From positions 248,001 to 312,000 of the forward strand of contig NZ_CP090641.1 in assembly GCF_029633825.1 (NCBI RefSeq): a DNA stretch of 64,000 nucleotides, in the 5' to 3' direction. The DNA comes from Burkholderia contaminans (GTDB lineage Bacteria; Pseudomonadota; Gammaproteobacteria; Burkholderiales; Burkholderiaceae). Below the pieces are notes generated by a model. That model was not told where the DNA came from. It saw nothing but the letters and a program-made list of their open reading frames with translations, and did no database searches. The translations under genes and the position numbers were made by a program. Positions within the stretch are counted from its first letter, which is position 1; each line of letters opens with the position of its first letter. Positions 1 to 8,798 of this stretch are shown here, piece after piece.

Positions 1-1290
1 CGCGTCGATCGTGACGGCCTTCACGATCACGTCGCGGAACGCGGCCGGAATCCGTGAATCGGGCATCATCGACGCCGGCATGATCGGCCCGCACGGATAC
101 TTGCGGCGAAACCGCGCGTCGAACACCATCCACGCGGGTACGTTCGCGCCGGTACGCGCATGGTCGCGATACATCGCCGGCACGAATTCGGAATACGGCG
201 CGGCTTCGTTGACGAAGCGCTTGCCGAGGCGGTTCACGATCACGCAGCCCGGCAGGTTGCGTTCGACGAACAGCGCGCGCTGCTTCTCCTCGCCCGCGAC
301 ACCGACCGTCGGCGCGCCCCACACGTGCGCCATCAGCGCCAGCGCGCCGCCGAGCCGATGGCCTTCGGCGATCGCGTCGCCGGTGTTGGCCGGCGGCGTC
401 GCGCTCCACTGCGCCTGCGTCGGCTGCGGCAGGTAGCGCTCGCGCATCGGCTGGTTGCGCTCGAAGCCGCCCGCGCCGAGGATCACGCCGCGGCGCGCCG
501 CAATCGTCACCGGCTGCCCGAAGCGCTGCGCGCGCACGCCGATCACGCGGCCGTCGACGTCGAGCAGGTCGCGCATCGGCGTGTCGAGCCACACGGGTAC
601 GTTGCGATCGAGCAGCGCACGGCGCAGCCCGCCGATCAGCGCGTTGCCGAGCGTCAGGCGCCGGTCGCGCCGCGTGCGGCGGCGCATCCCGATATCGAGC
701 CAGTAACGGCCGAACTGCGCGATCGCGAGCTTCATGAAGCCCGGCCCGCGCGAAAACAGCGTATGCGCCTCCTTCGACGTCACGGCCACGCGCCCGCCGA
801 TCAGCGTACCGGGCGACGCCGGCCGCAACCGGTCGAATTCGTCGCCCAGCAGCCCGCCGTCGAACGGCATCGGATCGAGCGCGCGGTAGCCCGGCATCGC
901 GCCCGGCGCCTTCTGGAAATAGTCCGCGTATTTCGGCAGCGACTGGTAACGCACCGGCGTCTTCGATTCCAGGTAGCGCAGCATCTCCGGCGCACGGTCG
1001 AGATACGTGTCGATCTTCTCGGGCGTCGATTCGCCGGCCACGCACGCTTCGATGTAGCCGCGCGCGGCCTCGCGCGAATCGGTCGCGCCCAGCTCGGCGA
1101 TGTGGTGGTTGCACGGCACCCAGATGCCGCCGCCCGACACGGCAGACGTGCCGCCGTACAGCGCCGTCTTCTCGATCACGACGACGGACAGGCCGCGGTC
1201 GGCCGCGCGGCACGCGGCGAGCAGCGCGCCAGCGCCCGAACCGACGACCACCACGTCGAACACGTATTGCTGTGCTTGCGGGTCGTTCAT
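1..1290 (-). CDS. FAD-dependent dehydrogenase of the 3-ketosteroid dehydrogenase / fumarate reductase flavoprotein type (partial, C-terminus off the left edge)
   Basis: The first 430 residues are present; the gene runs off the left edge in frame. The N-terminus has a Rossmann FAD-binding glycine motif (VVVGSGAGA, residues about 14-22), followed by an EKTALYGGTSAVSGGG stretch typical of 3-oxosteroid 1-dehydrogenase-like flavoproteins. Related proteins are about 550-570 residues, so roughly a quarter is missing. The start is the ATG at 1290, ten bases after the stop of the upstream monooxygenase gene, so the two probably share a transcript with the luciferase-like gene further upstream. The substrate cannot be read from the sequence. 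The three redox genes together suggest oxidation of a steroid-like or aromatic compound, which is inference. Confidence 0.85.
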   Translation of the reverse strand, partial: MNDPQAQQYVFDVVVVGSGAGALLAACRAADRGLSVVVIEKTALYGGTSAVSGGGIWVPCNHHIAELGATDSREAARGYIEACVAGESTPEKIDTYLDRAPEMLRYLESKTPVRYQSLPKYADYFQKAPGAMPGYRALDPMPFDGGLLGDEFDRLRPASPGTLIGGRVAVTSKEAHTLFSRGPGFMKLAIAQFGRYWLDIGMRRRTRRDRRLTLGNALIGGLRRALLDRNVPVWLDTPMRDLLDVDGRVIGVRAQRFGQPVTIAARRGVILGAGGFERNQPMRERYLPQPTQAQWSATPPANTGDAIAEGHRLGGALALMAHVWGAPTVGVAGEEKQRALFVERNLPGCVIVNRLGKRFVNEAAPYSEFVPAMYRDHARTGANVPAWMVFDARFRRKYPCGPIMPASMMPDSRIPAAFRDVIVKAVTIDA

Positions 1291-1300
1291 CTCGGCCTCG

Positions 1301-2494
1301 TCAGATGAAGAAGTCGGTGTTCTCGCGGCCCAGCATCACCGCGCCGAGGTTCTGGCCGAAACGGTCCACGTTGTTCGCGTAGTGCGCGCGGGCCGCATGC
1401 AGGTCGAGGAAGCGGCGCACCAGCGGATTGCGGTGATAGATGCCGTTGCCGCCCGCGTAGCGCAGCAGCGCGTTCGCGGCCTGCGCGCAGCGCTCGGCGA
1501 CCTGTGCGGACTGGTAGCGGAAATGCACGCGGCGCTCGATCGACACGGCCGGGCCGCCGGTGACCGACGCCATCAGTTCCGCGAAATTGCGCTTGAGGAG
1601 CACCTGCATCTCGTCGATCGCGACGGCCGCGTTCGCGCACGCGTTCTGCGCGCCCGGATCGTCGGTCGTCTTCGCGCCGCTGTTGGCCGATACGCGCGTG
1701 GCCGCATAGCCGGTGAAATCGTCGAGTGCACCCTGCAGCGCGCCGATGCACGACGTGCACACCGCGCGCACGAAGATCTGCGCGAACGGCAGCCTGAACA
1801 GCGGCGCATCGTTGACGGCGAGACCCGGGCTCGTGCCCATCATCCCGTCGATCGCCTTGTGCGTGCGGTACGCGGGCACGAACACGTCGTCGACGACGAT
1901 GTCGTGGCTGCCCGTCGCGCGCAGGCCGAGCACGTCCCAGTCCTGCTGGATCCGGTAGTCGGATTTCGGCAGCAGGAAAGTGCGGTATTCGGGCGGCTGG
2001 CCGGCAACGGCTGCCGGCACCAGCGCGCCGAGGAACACCCACTCGCACAGTTCGCTGCCGCTCGAGAACTTCCAGTGGCCCGACAGGCGGAAGCCGCCGT
2101 CGACCGGCGTCACGCGGCCCACCGGCATGTAGGTCGACGCGATCAGCGTCGCCGGGTCGTTGCCCCATACGTCCTGCTGCGCGCGCTCGTCGAACAGCGC
2201 GAGCTGCCAGTTGTGCACGCCGACGACGCCGTACACCCACGCGGTCGACATGCAGCCGCGCGCGAGCGCCATCTGGATGTCGAAGAAGGCCTGCGGATCG
2301 AGCTCGTAGCCGCCGTACCGCTTCGGCTGCAGCACCTTGAAGAAGCCGGCGGCCTGCATGTCGGCGATCGTCTCGGCCGGGATCCGGCCCTGCGCGTCCG
2401 CCTGCGCGGCGCGGCCGGCCAGCGTCGGCGCCAGTGCCTCGGCCCGGGCGATCAGCGTGGCGGCCAGTGCGTTCGAATCGTTGTCGCGATGCAC
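1301..2494 (-). CDS. acyl-CoA dehydrogenase-family flavin-dependent monooxygenase (HsaA / HpaH / DszC-like)
   Basis: A 397-residue protein with the acyl-CoA dehydrogenase fold: helical N-terminal domain with FFKVLQPKRYGGYE, a central beta domain (SGHWKFSSGSELCEW, LGLRATGSHDIVVDDVFVP) and a C-terminal helical bundle. The combination of LRATGSHD with no catalytic glutamate context is usual for the two-component monooxygenases that use reduced flavin from a separate reductase. No reductase gene lies in the window. I chose the GTG at 2494 because GGAG sits about six bases before it; a longer frame upstream has low-complexity, Arg-rich residues unlike the family. It follows the luciferase-like gene by 168 bases on the same strand. 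Confidence 0.85.
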   Translation of the reverse strand: MHRDNDSNALAATLIARAEALAPTLAGRAAQADAQGRIPAETIADMQAAGFFKVLQPKRYGGYELDPQAFFDIQMALARGCMSTAWVYGVVGVHNWQLALFDERAQQDVWGNDPATLIASTYMPVGRVTPVDGGFRLSGHWKFSSGSELCEWVFLGALVPAAVAGQPPEYRTFLLPKSDYRIQQDWDVLGLRATGSHDIVVDDVFVPAYRTHKAIDGMMGTSPGLAVNDAPLFRLPFAQIFVRAVCTSCIGALQGALDDFTGYAATRVSANSGAKTTDDPGAQNACANAAVAIDEMQVLLKRNFAELMASVTGGPAVSIERRVHFRYQSAQVAERCAQAANALLRYAGGNGIYHRNPLVRRFLDLHAARAHYANNVDRFGQNLGAVMLGRENTDFFI

Positions 2495-2662
2495 GAATGT
2501 CTCCTGTGGAACGGGGGCCGCGCCGCGGCGCCTGCCCCGCTCTCGTTCAAAGTTGTTCGGCGCGGCCTGGCCGCGGGCGATGCTCGCCACCACCGATGGT
2601 CGGCTTCGCGCGACCGCGCCGCATCGTCCGACCGGACGGGACGACGGGCGCGGCCTCGAACA

Positions 2663-3802
2663 TCACGCGCAAGCGCGCTCCTTCTCCTTGTTGAAGAACG
2701 GGATCACGTGCTCGCCGATGTTGCGGATCGTCTCCATCTGCGCGTCGTGCGGCACCGTGCCCATCTGGCACAGGAACAGCACTTCGTCGACGCCGGCTTC
2801 CTGCAGGCGGCCGACATAGCCGATGCAGTCGTCCACCGTGCCGTACGCATGGTTCGGGTTCATCATCGCGAGCGCCGGGTCGGCGAAGTTCACGACGACT
2901 TCCTCCGACGCGAAGCGCGAGCGGATCACCATCTCGCCGGTGTCGGCCTGCACGAGGTCGTCGCCCCACTTCGCCGGGTCCGGACGCTCGCCGCCCGTGT
3001 ACCAGTACGCGAGCGATTCCATGAAGTAGCGCTGGCCGCGGATGCCGATCTTGCGGGCGGCCTGGCCGTCGGCCATCACGACCGTCGGGCACAGCGCGGC
3101 AAGGTGCTGGGTCGGGCGGAAGCCGACCTGGTCTTCCGGCTTGCGGTTCGCCCACGCTTCGCGATACACGGCGTTCTTCTTCGCGACTTCGTCGGGGCCG
3201 CCGAAACCGAGCACCAGCGCGCCCATCCCGCGCTGGCCGGCGCGCAGCAGCGCGTCGGTGTTGGTACACGCGAGGTACATCGGCGGATGCGGATCCTGGA
3301 ACGGCTTCGGGTGGATCGGACGCTTCGGAACCTTGATGTACTTGCCGTCGTGCTCGATCTCGTCCTGCACGAACATCTTCGGCACGAGGTACATCGATTC
3401 GTCGATCATCGGCTGCAGTTCGTTGAGGTCGTAGCCGAACGCACCGGCTTCCTGCTGGCTGCCACCCTTGCCGACGCCGAAGTGCACGCGGCCGCCGGAC
3501 AGGATGTCGAGCAGCGCGACGCGCTCCGCGACCTTGATCGGGTGGTTCATCGCCGGCGGCAGGCACACGACGCCGTGGCCGAGGCCGATGCGCGTCGTGC
3601 GGCCGGCCAGGTACGCAAGGAAGGTTTCCGGCGCGCTCATGTGCGCATAGTTGGTCAGCGACGTGTGCTCGACGCACCAGATCGTGTCGAAGCCGACCTG
3701 CTCGGCGAGCAGCGCCTGTTCGACCGTCTCCTTGAATACCCGGTGGTCGCCCTCGCGCGATGCGTCGGTGGTCTGGGCTTCGTAGATGAGGGAAAACTTC
3801 AT
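2663..3802 (-). CDS. LLM-class (luciferase-like) flavin-dependent oxidoreductase
   Basis: A 379-residue bacterial-luciferase-like TIM-barrel protein. Visible family features are the N-terminal QVGFDTIWCVEHTSL, the GLGHGVVCLPPAMNHPIKVAE strand-helix segment and the SGGRVHFGVGKGGSQQE phosphate/flavin loop. These enzymes use reduced FMN and oxygen to hydroxylate or cleave small organics. The start is the ATG at 3802, with GGAG nine bases upstream; an in-frame ATG five codons earlier is less well placed. It heads a probable leftward operon with the acyl-CoA-dehydrogenase-type monooxygenase and the FAD dehydrogenase, and is divergent from the VOC gene, sharing the 258-base gap 3803-4060. Confidence 0.88.
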   Translation of the reverse strand: MKFSLIYEAQTTDASREGDHRVFKETVEQALLAEQVGFDTIWCVEHTSLTNYAHMSAPETFLAYLAGRTTRIGLGHGVVCLPPAMNHPIKVAERVALLDILSGGRVHFGVGKGGSQQEAGAFGYDLNELQPMIDESMYLVPKMFVQDEIEHDGKYIKVPKRPIHPKPFQDPHPPMYLACTNTDALLRAGQRGMGALVLGFGGPDEVAKKNAVYREAWANRKPEDQVGFRPTQHLAALCPTVVMADGQAARKIGIRGQRYFMESLAYWYTGGERPDPAKWGDDLVQADTGEMVIRSRFASEEVVVNFADPALAMMNPNHAYGTVDDCIGYVGRLQEAGVDEVLFLCQMGTVPHDAQMETIRNIGEHVIPFFNKEKERACA

Positions 3803-4060
3803 TGCGTGCGTCTCCATGGTTGTTGGACGAGTCGGGTCGTGCAGCCCGCCCGCACGATACGGACGAAGCGCGACGGTCCACGAATGGGAGTGTCGGCGCG
3901 CGCACGGGCGCGGGCATCGTCTGTTCGGAGTACCGGCGCGCCCGCGGGGACAGAGGGGTTTCACCGTCATCCGATCGGACTGCGTGAGCGCGCGGACGGC
4001 GCGCTAGCATCGAACGGCGGGCGCGTGGCGCGCACCGACCAACGACAAGGGAGAGCGGGA

Positions 4061-4411
4061 ATGAAGGTATCGATGCTGCTGTATCCGGTCGACGACATCG
4101 ACAAGGCGCTGCCGCTGTTCGTCGACGGGCTGGGCCTGAACGTGAAGTTTCGCGACGGCGACCGTTATTGCGCGCTCGACGGCGGTCCGCTGACGATCGC
4201 GCTGGTGGCGGGCGACGAGCAGATCGTCGAGCGTGCGGCGCTCACGCTGCGCGTGGACGAGGACGACGACCTGTATGCGGCGATGGCGCGCGTGGTCAAG
4301 GCCGGCGCATCGGTGCGCGTGCCCGTGCAGGCCGGGCCGCACGAATACCGTGCGGTGCTGGAGGACAAGAACGGTGCGCTGCTCGTGATTTCGCAGAAAC
4401 GGGCCGCATGA
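4061..4411 (+). CDS. VOC-family (glyoxalase/bleomycin resistance/dioxygenase fold) protein
   Basis: A 116-residue single vicinal-oxygen-chelate module: beta-alpha-beta-beta-beta start (MLLYPVDDIDKALPLFVDGL), a central CALDGGPLTIALV strand and the closing EYRAVLEDKNGALLVISQ strand, where family members carry a metal-ligand Glu. The ATG at 4061 is preceded by GGGAGAGCGGGA. It is transcribed away from the monooxygenase cluster and could serve the same catabolic route, for example as a small dioxygenase or isomerase-like helper, but nothing in the sequence fixes the reaction. Confidence 0.82.
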   Translation: MKVSMLLYPVDDIDKALPLFVDGLGLNVKFRDGDRYCALDGGPLTIALVAGDEQIVERAALTLRVDEDDDLYAAMARVVKAGASVRVPVQAGPHEYRAVLEDKNGALLVISQKRAA

Positions 4412-4462
4412 CGGCACGCGGCGCGGGCGCCCGATGCGGGTGCCGCGCGTGTGGCAGGCCCG

Positions 4463-5323
4463 TTACGCGTCCGCGCCCGGCGTGCTCAGGTCGCTCGCTT
4501 CGAGCAATTCGAGCAGCGTGCGCGCCGGCTGGCTGAGCCGCTTCGCGGCCAGCGCGATGAACTCGATGTCGGGCAGCACGGGCAGCGCGTCGCCGTTGAC
4601 CAGCGGCGCGAGCCCGCGCGTCGACAGATAGTGCGACGTCGCGGTCAGGCCGAGCCCCGCGCGGGCGGCCGCGATGCAGCCCGGCTGGCTGCTGCTCGAA
4701 CACACGACTTCCCAGCCGATCCCCTTCTCCGCGAGCGCGTTCAGGACGATCGCGCGCGTCACGCTCGGCTCGGCGACCAGCACGAGCGGCAGCGGCCGCT
4801 CCGGATCGACGACGGTGCCAGGCCGCGCGACCCATTCGAGCCGCGTGCGCAAGAGCGGCGTGCCGCGCCGTTCGCCGAGCCGCCGCTTGCCGATCATCAG
4901 GTCGAGCGCGCCCGCGTCCAGCCCTTCGTAGAGCCGGCTCGTCATGCCGGTGGTGATCTCCAGCGCGACGTCCGGGTGCGCGGCGCGAAACCCGGCGAGC
5001 ACGTCCGGCAACGCGACGAGCGCGAGGTCGTCCGGCGCGCCGAGGCGCACCCGCCCCTTGAGCCTCGGCTTGCGGAACTGCGATTCCGCGCGGTTCAGCG
5101 CCTGCAGGATCACGTTCGCATGCACGAGCAGCGCCTCGCCGTCGGCCGTCATCGCGATCGAATGCGTGTCGCGCACGAACAGCCGCCGGCCGACGCTCTC
5201 CTCGAGACGACGGATGTGTTCGCTGACGCTCGACTGGTTGAGCCCGAGCTGCCGGCCTGCTTCGGTGAAGCTGCGGCAGTTCGTGACGGTCGCGAACGTG
5301 TTGAGCCAGACGGGATTGAGCAT
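4463..5323 (-). CDS. LysR-family transcriptional regulator
   Basis: A 286-residue LysR protein. The winged helix-turn-helix is at residues 1-60 (WLNTFATVTNCRSFTEAGRQ followed by LNQSSVSEHIRRLEE), and the effector-binding domain follows from about residue 90 (GRVRLGAPDDLALVALPDVL). It is divergent from the MFS exporter gene at 5482, and a perfect 10-base inverted repeat lies between them, so it most likely controls that exporter and itself. The ATG at 5323 gives the canonical LysR N-terminus; no clear ribosome-binding site precedes it because the inverted repeat occupies that position. Confidence 0.9.
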   Translation of the reverse strand: MLNPVWLNTFATVTNCRSFTEAGRQLGLNQSSVSEHIRRLEESVGRRLFVRDTHSIAMTADGEALLVHANVILQALNRAESQFRKPRLKGRVRLGAPDDLALVALPDVLAGFRAAHPDVALEITTGMTSRLYEGLDAGALDLMIGKRRLGERRGTPLLRTRLEWVARPGTVVDPERPLPLVLVAEPSVTRAIVLNALAEKGIGWEVVCSSSSQPGCIAAARAGLGLTATSHYLSTRGLAPLVNGDALPVLPDIEFIALAAKRLSQPARTLLELLEASDLSTPGADA

Positions 5324-5330
5324 GGCGCAT

Positions 5331-5353
5331 TGTCATCGGCAATGCCGATGACA
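5331..5353. promoter_or_regulatory. perfect 10-bp inverted repeat, candidate LysR operator
   Basis: TGTCATCGGC, three bases (AAT), then GCCGATGACA: a perfect dyad eight bases upstream of the lysR start and about 130 bases upstream of the MFS start. Related half-sites (GATGACCATCGG, GGTACCATCG) follow at about 5377-5402. Such a dyad in a lysR-target intergenic region is the usual form of a LysR recognition site. It overlaps the lysR ribosome-binding region, which would suit autorepression. Confidence 0.6.
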
Positions 5354-5481
5354 GTCAACGACTTAAGGCAGCTTCCCGATGACCATCGGAATCGGTACCA
5401 TCGTGCGCTTGGAGACCGGCAGGCGCCGCGCAACCGCGTGTAGGCGCCACCCGCGCCGGCCTTTGCACCACCGATTTCGCC

Positions 5482-6870
5482 ATGTCCCGGGAACCCACAC
5501 ACTCCGCGCTGCTCTGGATCGTCGCCGCTGCATTCTTCATGCAGTCGCTCGACACGACGATCGTCAATACCGCCCTGCCTTCGATCGCGCAAAGCCTGCA
5601 TGCGTCGCCGCTCGCGATGCAGCCCGTCGTGGTCGTCTATACGCTGACGATGGCGATGCTCACGCCGGCGTCCGGCTGGCTTGCAGACCGGTTCGGCACG
5701 CGCCGCGTGTTCTCGCTCGCGATCCTCGTATTCGTGCTGGCGTCGATCGGCTGCGCGGCGTCGCATACGCTCGGTCAACTCGTCGCCGCGCGCGCGCTGC
5801 AGGGCATCGGCGGCTCGATGCTGCTGCCGATCGGCCGGCTCGCCGTGCTGCGCCGCGTGCCGGGCGAACAGTACGTCGCGGCGATCGCGTTCGTGTCGAC
5901 CGCCGGCCAGCTCGGCCCGATCGTCGGGCCGACGCTCGGCGGCTGGCTCACGCAGGCGATTTCGTGGCACTGGGTGTTCATCGTCAACGTGCCGGTCGGC
6001 GTGGTCGGCTTCGTCGCCGTACAGCGCTACCTGCCGCACGACCAGGCGCACCAGCCGCCGCCGTTCGACTTCGTCGGCTGTGCGCTGCTGTCGCTCGCGA
6101 TGATCGCGCTGTCGCTCGCGATCGACCCGCCGGTGCCCACGCATCGCGCCGCATGGGCAGCCGGGCTCGCCGTGCTCGGGCTGGCGAGCGCGCTTGCTTA
6201 CCTGCCGCATGCACGGCGCCGCGCGCAGCCGCTGTTCCGGCTCGGGCTGTTCCGCGAGCCGAACTTCGGCTCGGGCCTGCTCGGCAACCTGCTGTGCCGG
6301 ATCGGCACGAGCTCGGTGCCGTTCATGCTGCCGCTGCTGATGCAGGTACAGCTCGGCTATACGCCACTGCAGTCGGGGATGATGATGCTGCCGGCCGCGA
6401 TCGCGGGCGTCATCGCAAAACGCTGGATCGCGCCGCTCGTGAAGCGCTTCGGCTATGCGGCGTTCCTGGTCGTGAACACGGGGATCGTCGGGTGCGCGAT
6501 CGCGGGATTCGCGCTGGTGTCGGTGCGGCCCGCGCCGCTACTGGAAAGCGCGCTGCTGATCGTGTTCGGCACGGCGAACTCGATGCAGTTCGCGGCGATG
6601 AACGGCGTGACGTTGAAGGGGCTGTCGCATGCCGACGCCGGCAGCGGCAACAGCCTGTTCACGATGATGCAGATGCTGGCGATGGGGCTCGGGGTGTCGA
6701 TCGGCGGCGGCCTCGTCAACCTGTTTGCCGCCTATTGGGGCTCCATGGCGCACGGGTTCATGCTGTCGTTCACGTGCATGGGCGTGGTGACGCTGCTGTC
6801 GTCCGTCGTGTTCCGGCGGATCGATACGGCCGCGCCGCCGGCGAGTGCGGCCGCGCGCCCGTCCGCGTGA
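5482..6870 (+). CDS. MFS transporter, DHA2 (drug:H+ antiporter-2) family
   Basis: A 462-residue integral membrane protein with about 14 hydrophobic segments. It shows the N-terminal LDTTIVNTALPSIAQSL (motif D1 of DHA2 exporters), the loop motif WLADRFGTRRVF (motif A) and the RALQGIGGSMLLPIGRLAVLR segment (motif B). The family exports drugs, dyes or organic metabolites in exchange for protons. The ATG at 5482 places the first membrane helix normally. It is divergent from the LysR gene, which is the likely regulator. Confidence 0.9.
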   Translation: MSREPTHSALLWIVAAAFFMQSLDTTIVNTALPSIAQSLHASPLAMQPVVVVYTLTMAMLTPASGWLADRFGTRRVFSLAILVFVLASIGCAASHTLGQLVAARALQGIGGSMLLPIGRLAVLRRVPGEQYVAAIAFVSTAGQLGPIVGPTLGGWLTQAISWHWVFIVNVPVGVVGFVAVQRYLPHDQAHQPPPFDFVGCALLSLAMIALSLAIDPPVPTHRAAWAAGLAVLGLASALAYLPHARRRAQPLFRLGLFREPNFGSGLLGNLLCRIGTSSVPFMLPLLMQVQLGYTPLQSGMMMLPAAIAGVIAKRWIAPLVKRFGYAAFLVVNTGIVGCAIAGFALVSVRPAPLLESALLIVFGTANSMQFAAMNGVTLKGLSHADAGSGNSLFTMMQMLAMGLGVSIGGGLVNLFAAYWGSMAHGFMLSFTCMGVVTLLSSVVFRRIDTAAPPASAAARPSA

Positions 6871-6879
6871 GCGCGGCCG

Positions 6880-7260
6880 TCAGTTCGCCGGGCGGCGCTC
6901 GACGACACGCTTGAGCACCCAGCGGATCGACGAACCGTCGGCCGGCGGCTGCGCGACGCGGTACTCGTCGATTTCGAGCGTGTACAGGTAGCCGGGCTGG
7001 TACGCGAAGCCTTCGATGCCGGCGTACCACAGGCTCCACGGCTCGTTCGGGGCGTTGCGCACCTGCAGGCACTCCATCGGCGCGACGCCCGTGCAGCGCG
7101 CGGATTGCGGCGCGACATACACGGTCCTGGTCACCGGCTTGCTGTCGGCCGGGCGCACCGCGTTCGCCGACGTGGCGACGGCGTCGGTCTGGCATCCGGC
7201 GAGGAGCGTGCTGCCGGCAATGACGGCCGCGCCGAGCAGCGTTCTGGATGGGCGAATCAT
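6880..7260 (-). CDS. DUF4377-domain lipoprotein
   Basis: A 126-residue secreted protein. The signal peptide ends in a lipobox LLAGC (Cys at about residue 23), so it is a predicted lipoprotein. The rest (CTGVAPMECLQVRNAPNEPW, then YTLEIDEYRVAQPPADG) matches the DUF4377 pattern, often found alone or beside META/HslJ-like domains in envelope proteins. It converges on the MFS gene with nine bases between stops. Its function is not known. Confidence 0.78.
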   Translation of the reverse strand: MIRPSRTLLGAAVIAGSTLLAGCQTDAVATSANAVRPADSKPVTRTVYVAPQSARCTGVAPMECLQVRNAPNEPWSLWYAGIEGFAYQPGYLYTLEIDEYRVAQPPADGSSIRWVLKRVVERRPAN

Positions 7261-7350
7261 CGGGTGTTCCTCTGGAAGCGTTGGAGGGCCGATTAGAGGC
7301 CCTCACGACAAGAAAGTTCACAAACACCTTACGGCAATCATGCCCCCTTC

Positions 7351-7497
7351 ATGCCCGGCGAACCGCGCGGCGTCGCGGAAGCGATGACGTGGCCGTGCTC
7401 GCCCGCCGCACGCTTCGTCACGGGTCAGGCGATCGCTGTCGACGGCGGATTCACCGTGTGCCGATCGTGTACCATCGGCGCTTCCCGACATGCCTGA
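7351..7497 (+). pseudogene. C-terminal fragment of a short-chain dehydrogenase/reductase
   Basis: A 48-codon frame beginning MPGEPRGVAEAMTWPCSPA and continuing through FVTGQAIAVDGGFTV closely matches the last ~40 residues of a classical SDR (G-E-P-x-x-V-A-E...F-V-T-G-x-x-x-x-V-D-G-G-x-T-V). No Rossmann or catalytic Tyr/Lys region exists upstream: the preceding bases belong to the leader of the DUF4377 gene. It is therefore a remnant of a gene lost by deletion or rearrangement, ending just before the recombinase gene. Confidence 0.75.
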
Positions 7498-7558
7498 TCG
7501 CGTTGTGCTCGTCCGCCCTTTCACGTGCGTACGATCCGCGCAGCGCACCTCGCTTCAC

Positions 7559-8752
7559 ATGACCTCACCCGTTCCGTCCGACACCGCGTTGCGCCCGCTG
7601 CCGATCGATGCGCTGACCGTGCCGGCCGCGCTCGACGGACGCTCGGGCACCAACCGCTCGAGCAGCGCGCATCCGCAGATTGCCGCGACCAACGACCTCG
7701 ACGCGGTGCGCGCGTGGCTCGCCCGCTTCGTCGATACACCGACCACGTTCCAGAACTACCGCAAGGAAGCCGAACGCCTGCTGCTGTGGGCCGTGATCGC
7801 GTGCGGCAAGCCGCTGTCGTCGCTCACGCACGAAGATCTGGTCGTCTACCGCCAGTTCCTGCTCGCACCCGCGCCGGCCGAGCTGTGGTGCGCGAACGGC
7901 GGACGCAAGCATCCGCGCGACGATCCGCGCTGGCGGCCGTTCTACGGGGCGCTGTCGGCGGCCAGCCAACGGCAGGCGCTGGTGATCCTGAACGTGATGT
8001 TCTCGTGGCTCGTGCAGGCCGGCTACCTCGCCGGCAATCCGCTCGCGTTGTCGCGCCAGCGGCAGCGCCGGCCCGCGCCGCGCGTCACGCGCCATCTCGG
8101 GCAGCCGCTGTGGCAATCGGTCAAGGATGCGATCGCCGCGATGCCGCGCGACGACGCGCGGGCGGGCTTCCATGCCGATCGCGCGCGCTGGCTGTTCACG
8201 CTGCTGTATCTCGGCGGGCTGCGCATCACCGAAGCGGCCGACACGACGATGGGCCAGTTCTTCTGCCGGCGCGATGCGGACGGGCGCGACCGCTGGTGGC
8301 TCGACGTGACGGGCAAAGGCGGCCGGCAGCGGCTCGTGCCGGCCACCGACGAGATGATGGCCGAGCTGTCGCGCTACCGGCGTGCGCACGGCCTGCCCGC
8401 GTTGCCGTCCGACGGCGAGGCCACGCCGCTCGTGCTGCCGGTCGGCCACGCGCACAAGCCGCTCACGCGCGCCGCGCTGCACCGGATCGTGAAGCAGGTG
8501 TTCCGGCACGCGGCCGACCGGCTGCGTGCGAACGGCGAAGCCGGCGAGCAGCAGGCGCGCGTGCTCGAACAGGCGTCCGCGCACTGGCTGCGCCACAGCG
8601 CGGGCTCGCACATGGCCGATGGCCGCGTCGACCTGCGGCTCGTGCGCGACAACCTCGGCCACGTGTCGCTCACGACGACCAGCCAGTACCTGCACGCGGA
8701 CGACGACTGGCGGCATCGCGAGACGGAGGAGAAGCATCGGATCGGGTGGTAG
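7559..8752 (+). CDS. tyrosine-type site-specific recombinase/integrase
   Basis: A 397-residue tyrosine recombinase. An N-terminal SAM-like core-binding region (about residues 45-185) is followed by the catalytic domain with all expected residues: Arg222 in GGLRITEA, a beta-hairpin Lys in TGKGGRQRLVP, His342/Arg345 in HWLRHSAG, His368 in LGHVS and the nucleophile Tyr377 in TSQYLHA. The ATG at 7559 was preferred; a possible start 23 codons earlier lies in the SDR remnant. No excisionase, tRNA or attachment repeat was seen nearby, so it is a stand-alone chromosomal recombinase rather than part of a visible phage or island. Confidence 0.9.
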   Translation: MTSPVPSDTALRPLPIDALTVPAALDGRSGTNRSSSAHPQIAATNDLDAVRAWLARFVDTPTTFQNYRKEAERLLLWAVIACGKPLSSLTHEDLVVYRQFLLAPAPAELWCANGGRKHPRDDPRWRPFYGALSAASQRQALVILNVMFSWLVQAGYLAGNPLALSRQRQRRPAPRVTRHLGQPLWQSVKDAIAAMPRDDARAGFHADRARWLFTLLYLGGLRITEAADTTMGQFFCRRDADGRDRWWLDVTGKGGRQRLVPATDEMMAELSRYRRAHGLPALPSDGEATPLVLPVGHAHKPLTRAALHRIVKQVFRHAADRLRANGEAGEQQARVLEQASAHWLRHSAGSHMADGRVDLRLVRDNLGHVSLTTTSQYLHADDDWRHRETEEKHRIGW

Positions 8753-8766
8753 GTGCACGCCGATCC

Positions 8767-8793
8767 GACGCGTCGCGGCTCGCGCGACGCGTC
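8767..8793. terminator. strong hairpin between convergent genes (probable bidirectional terminator)
   Basis: GACGCGTCGCG and CGCGACGCGTC form an 11-base perfect stem around a GCTCG loop, 14 bases after the recombinase stop and just beyond the stop of the convergent LprI-like gene. There is no long T-tract. Confidence 0.5.
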
Positions 8794-8798
8794 CGCGC

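Noticed and set aside
7284..7304. GAGGGCC-GATTAGA-GGCCCTC hairpin upstream of the DUF4377 gene.
   Set aside because: No T-run and no gene ends there; it could be a leader hairpin but nothing supports a role.
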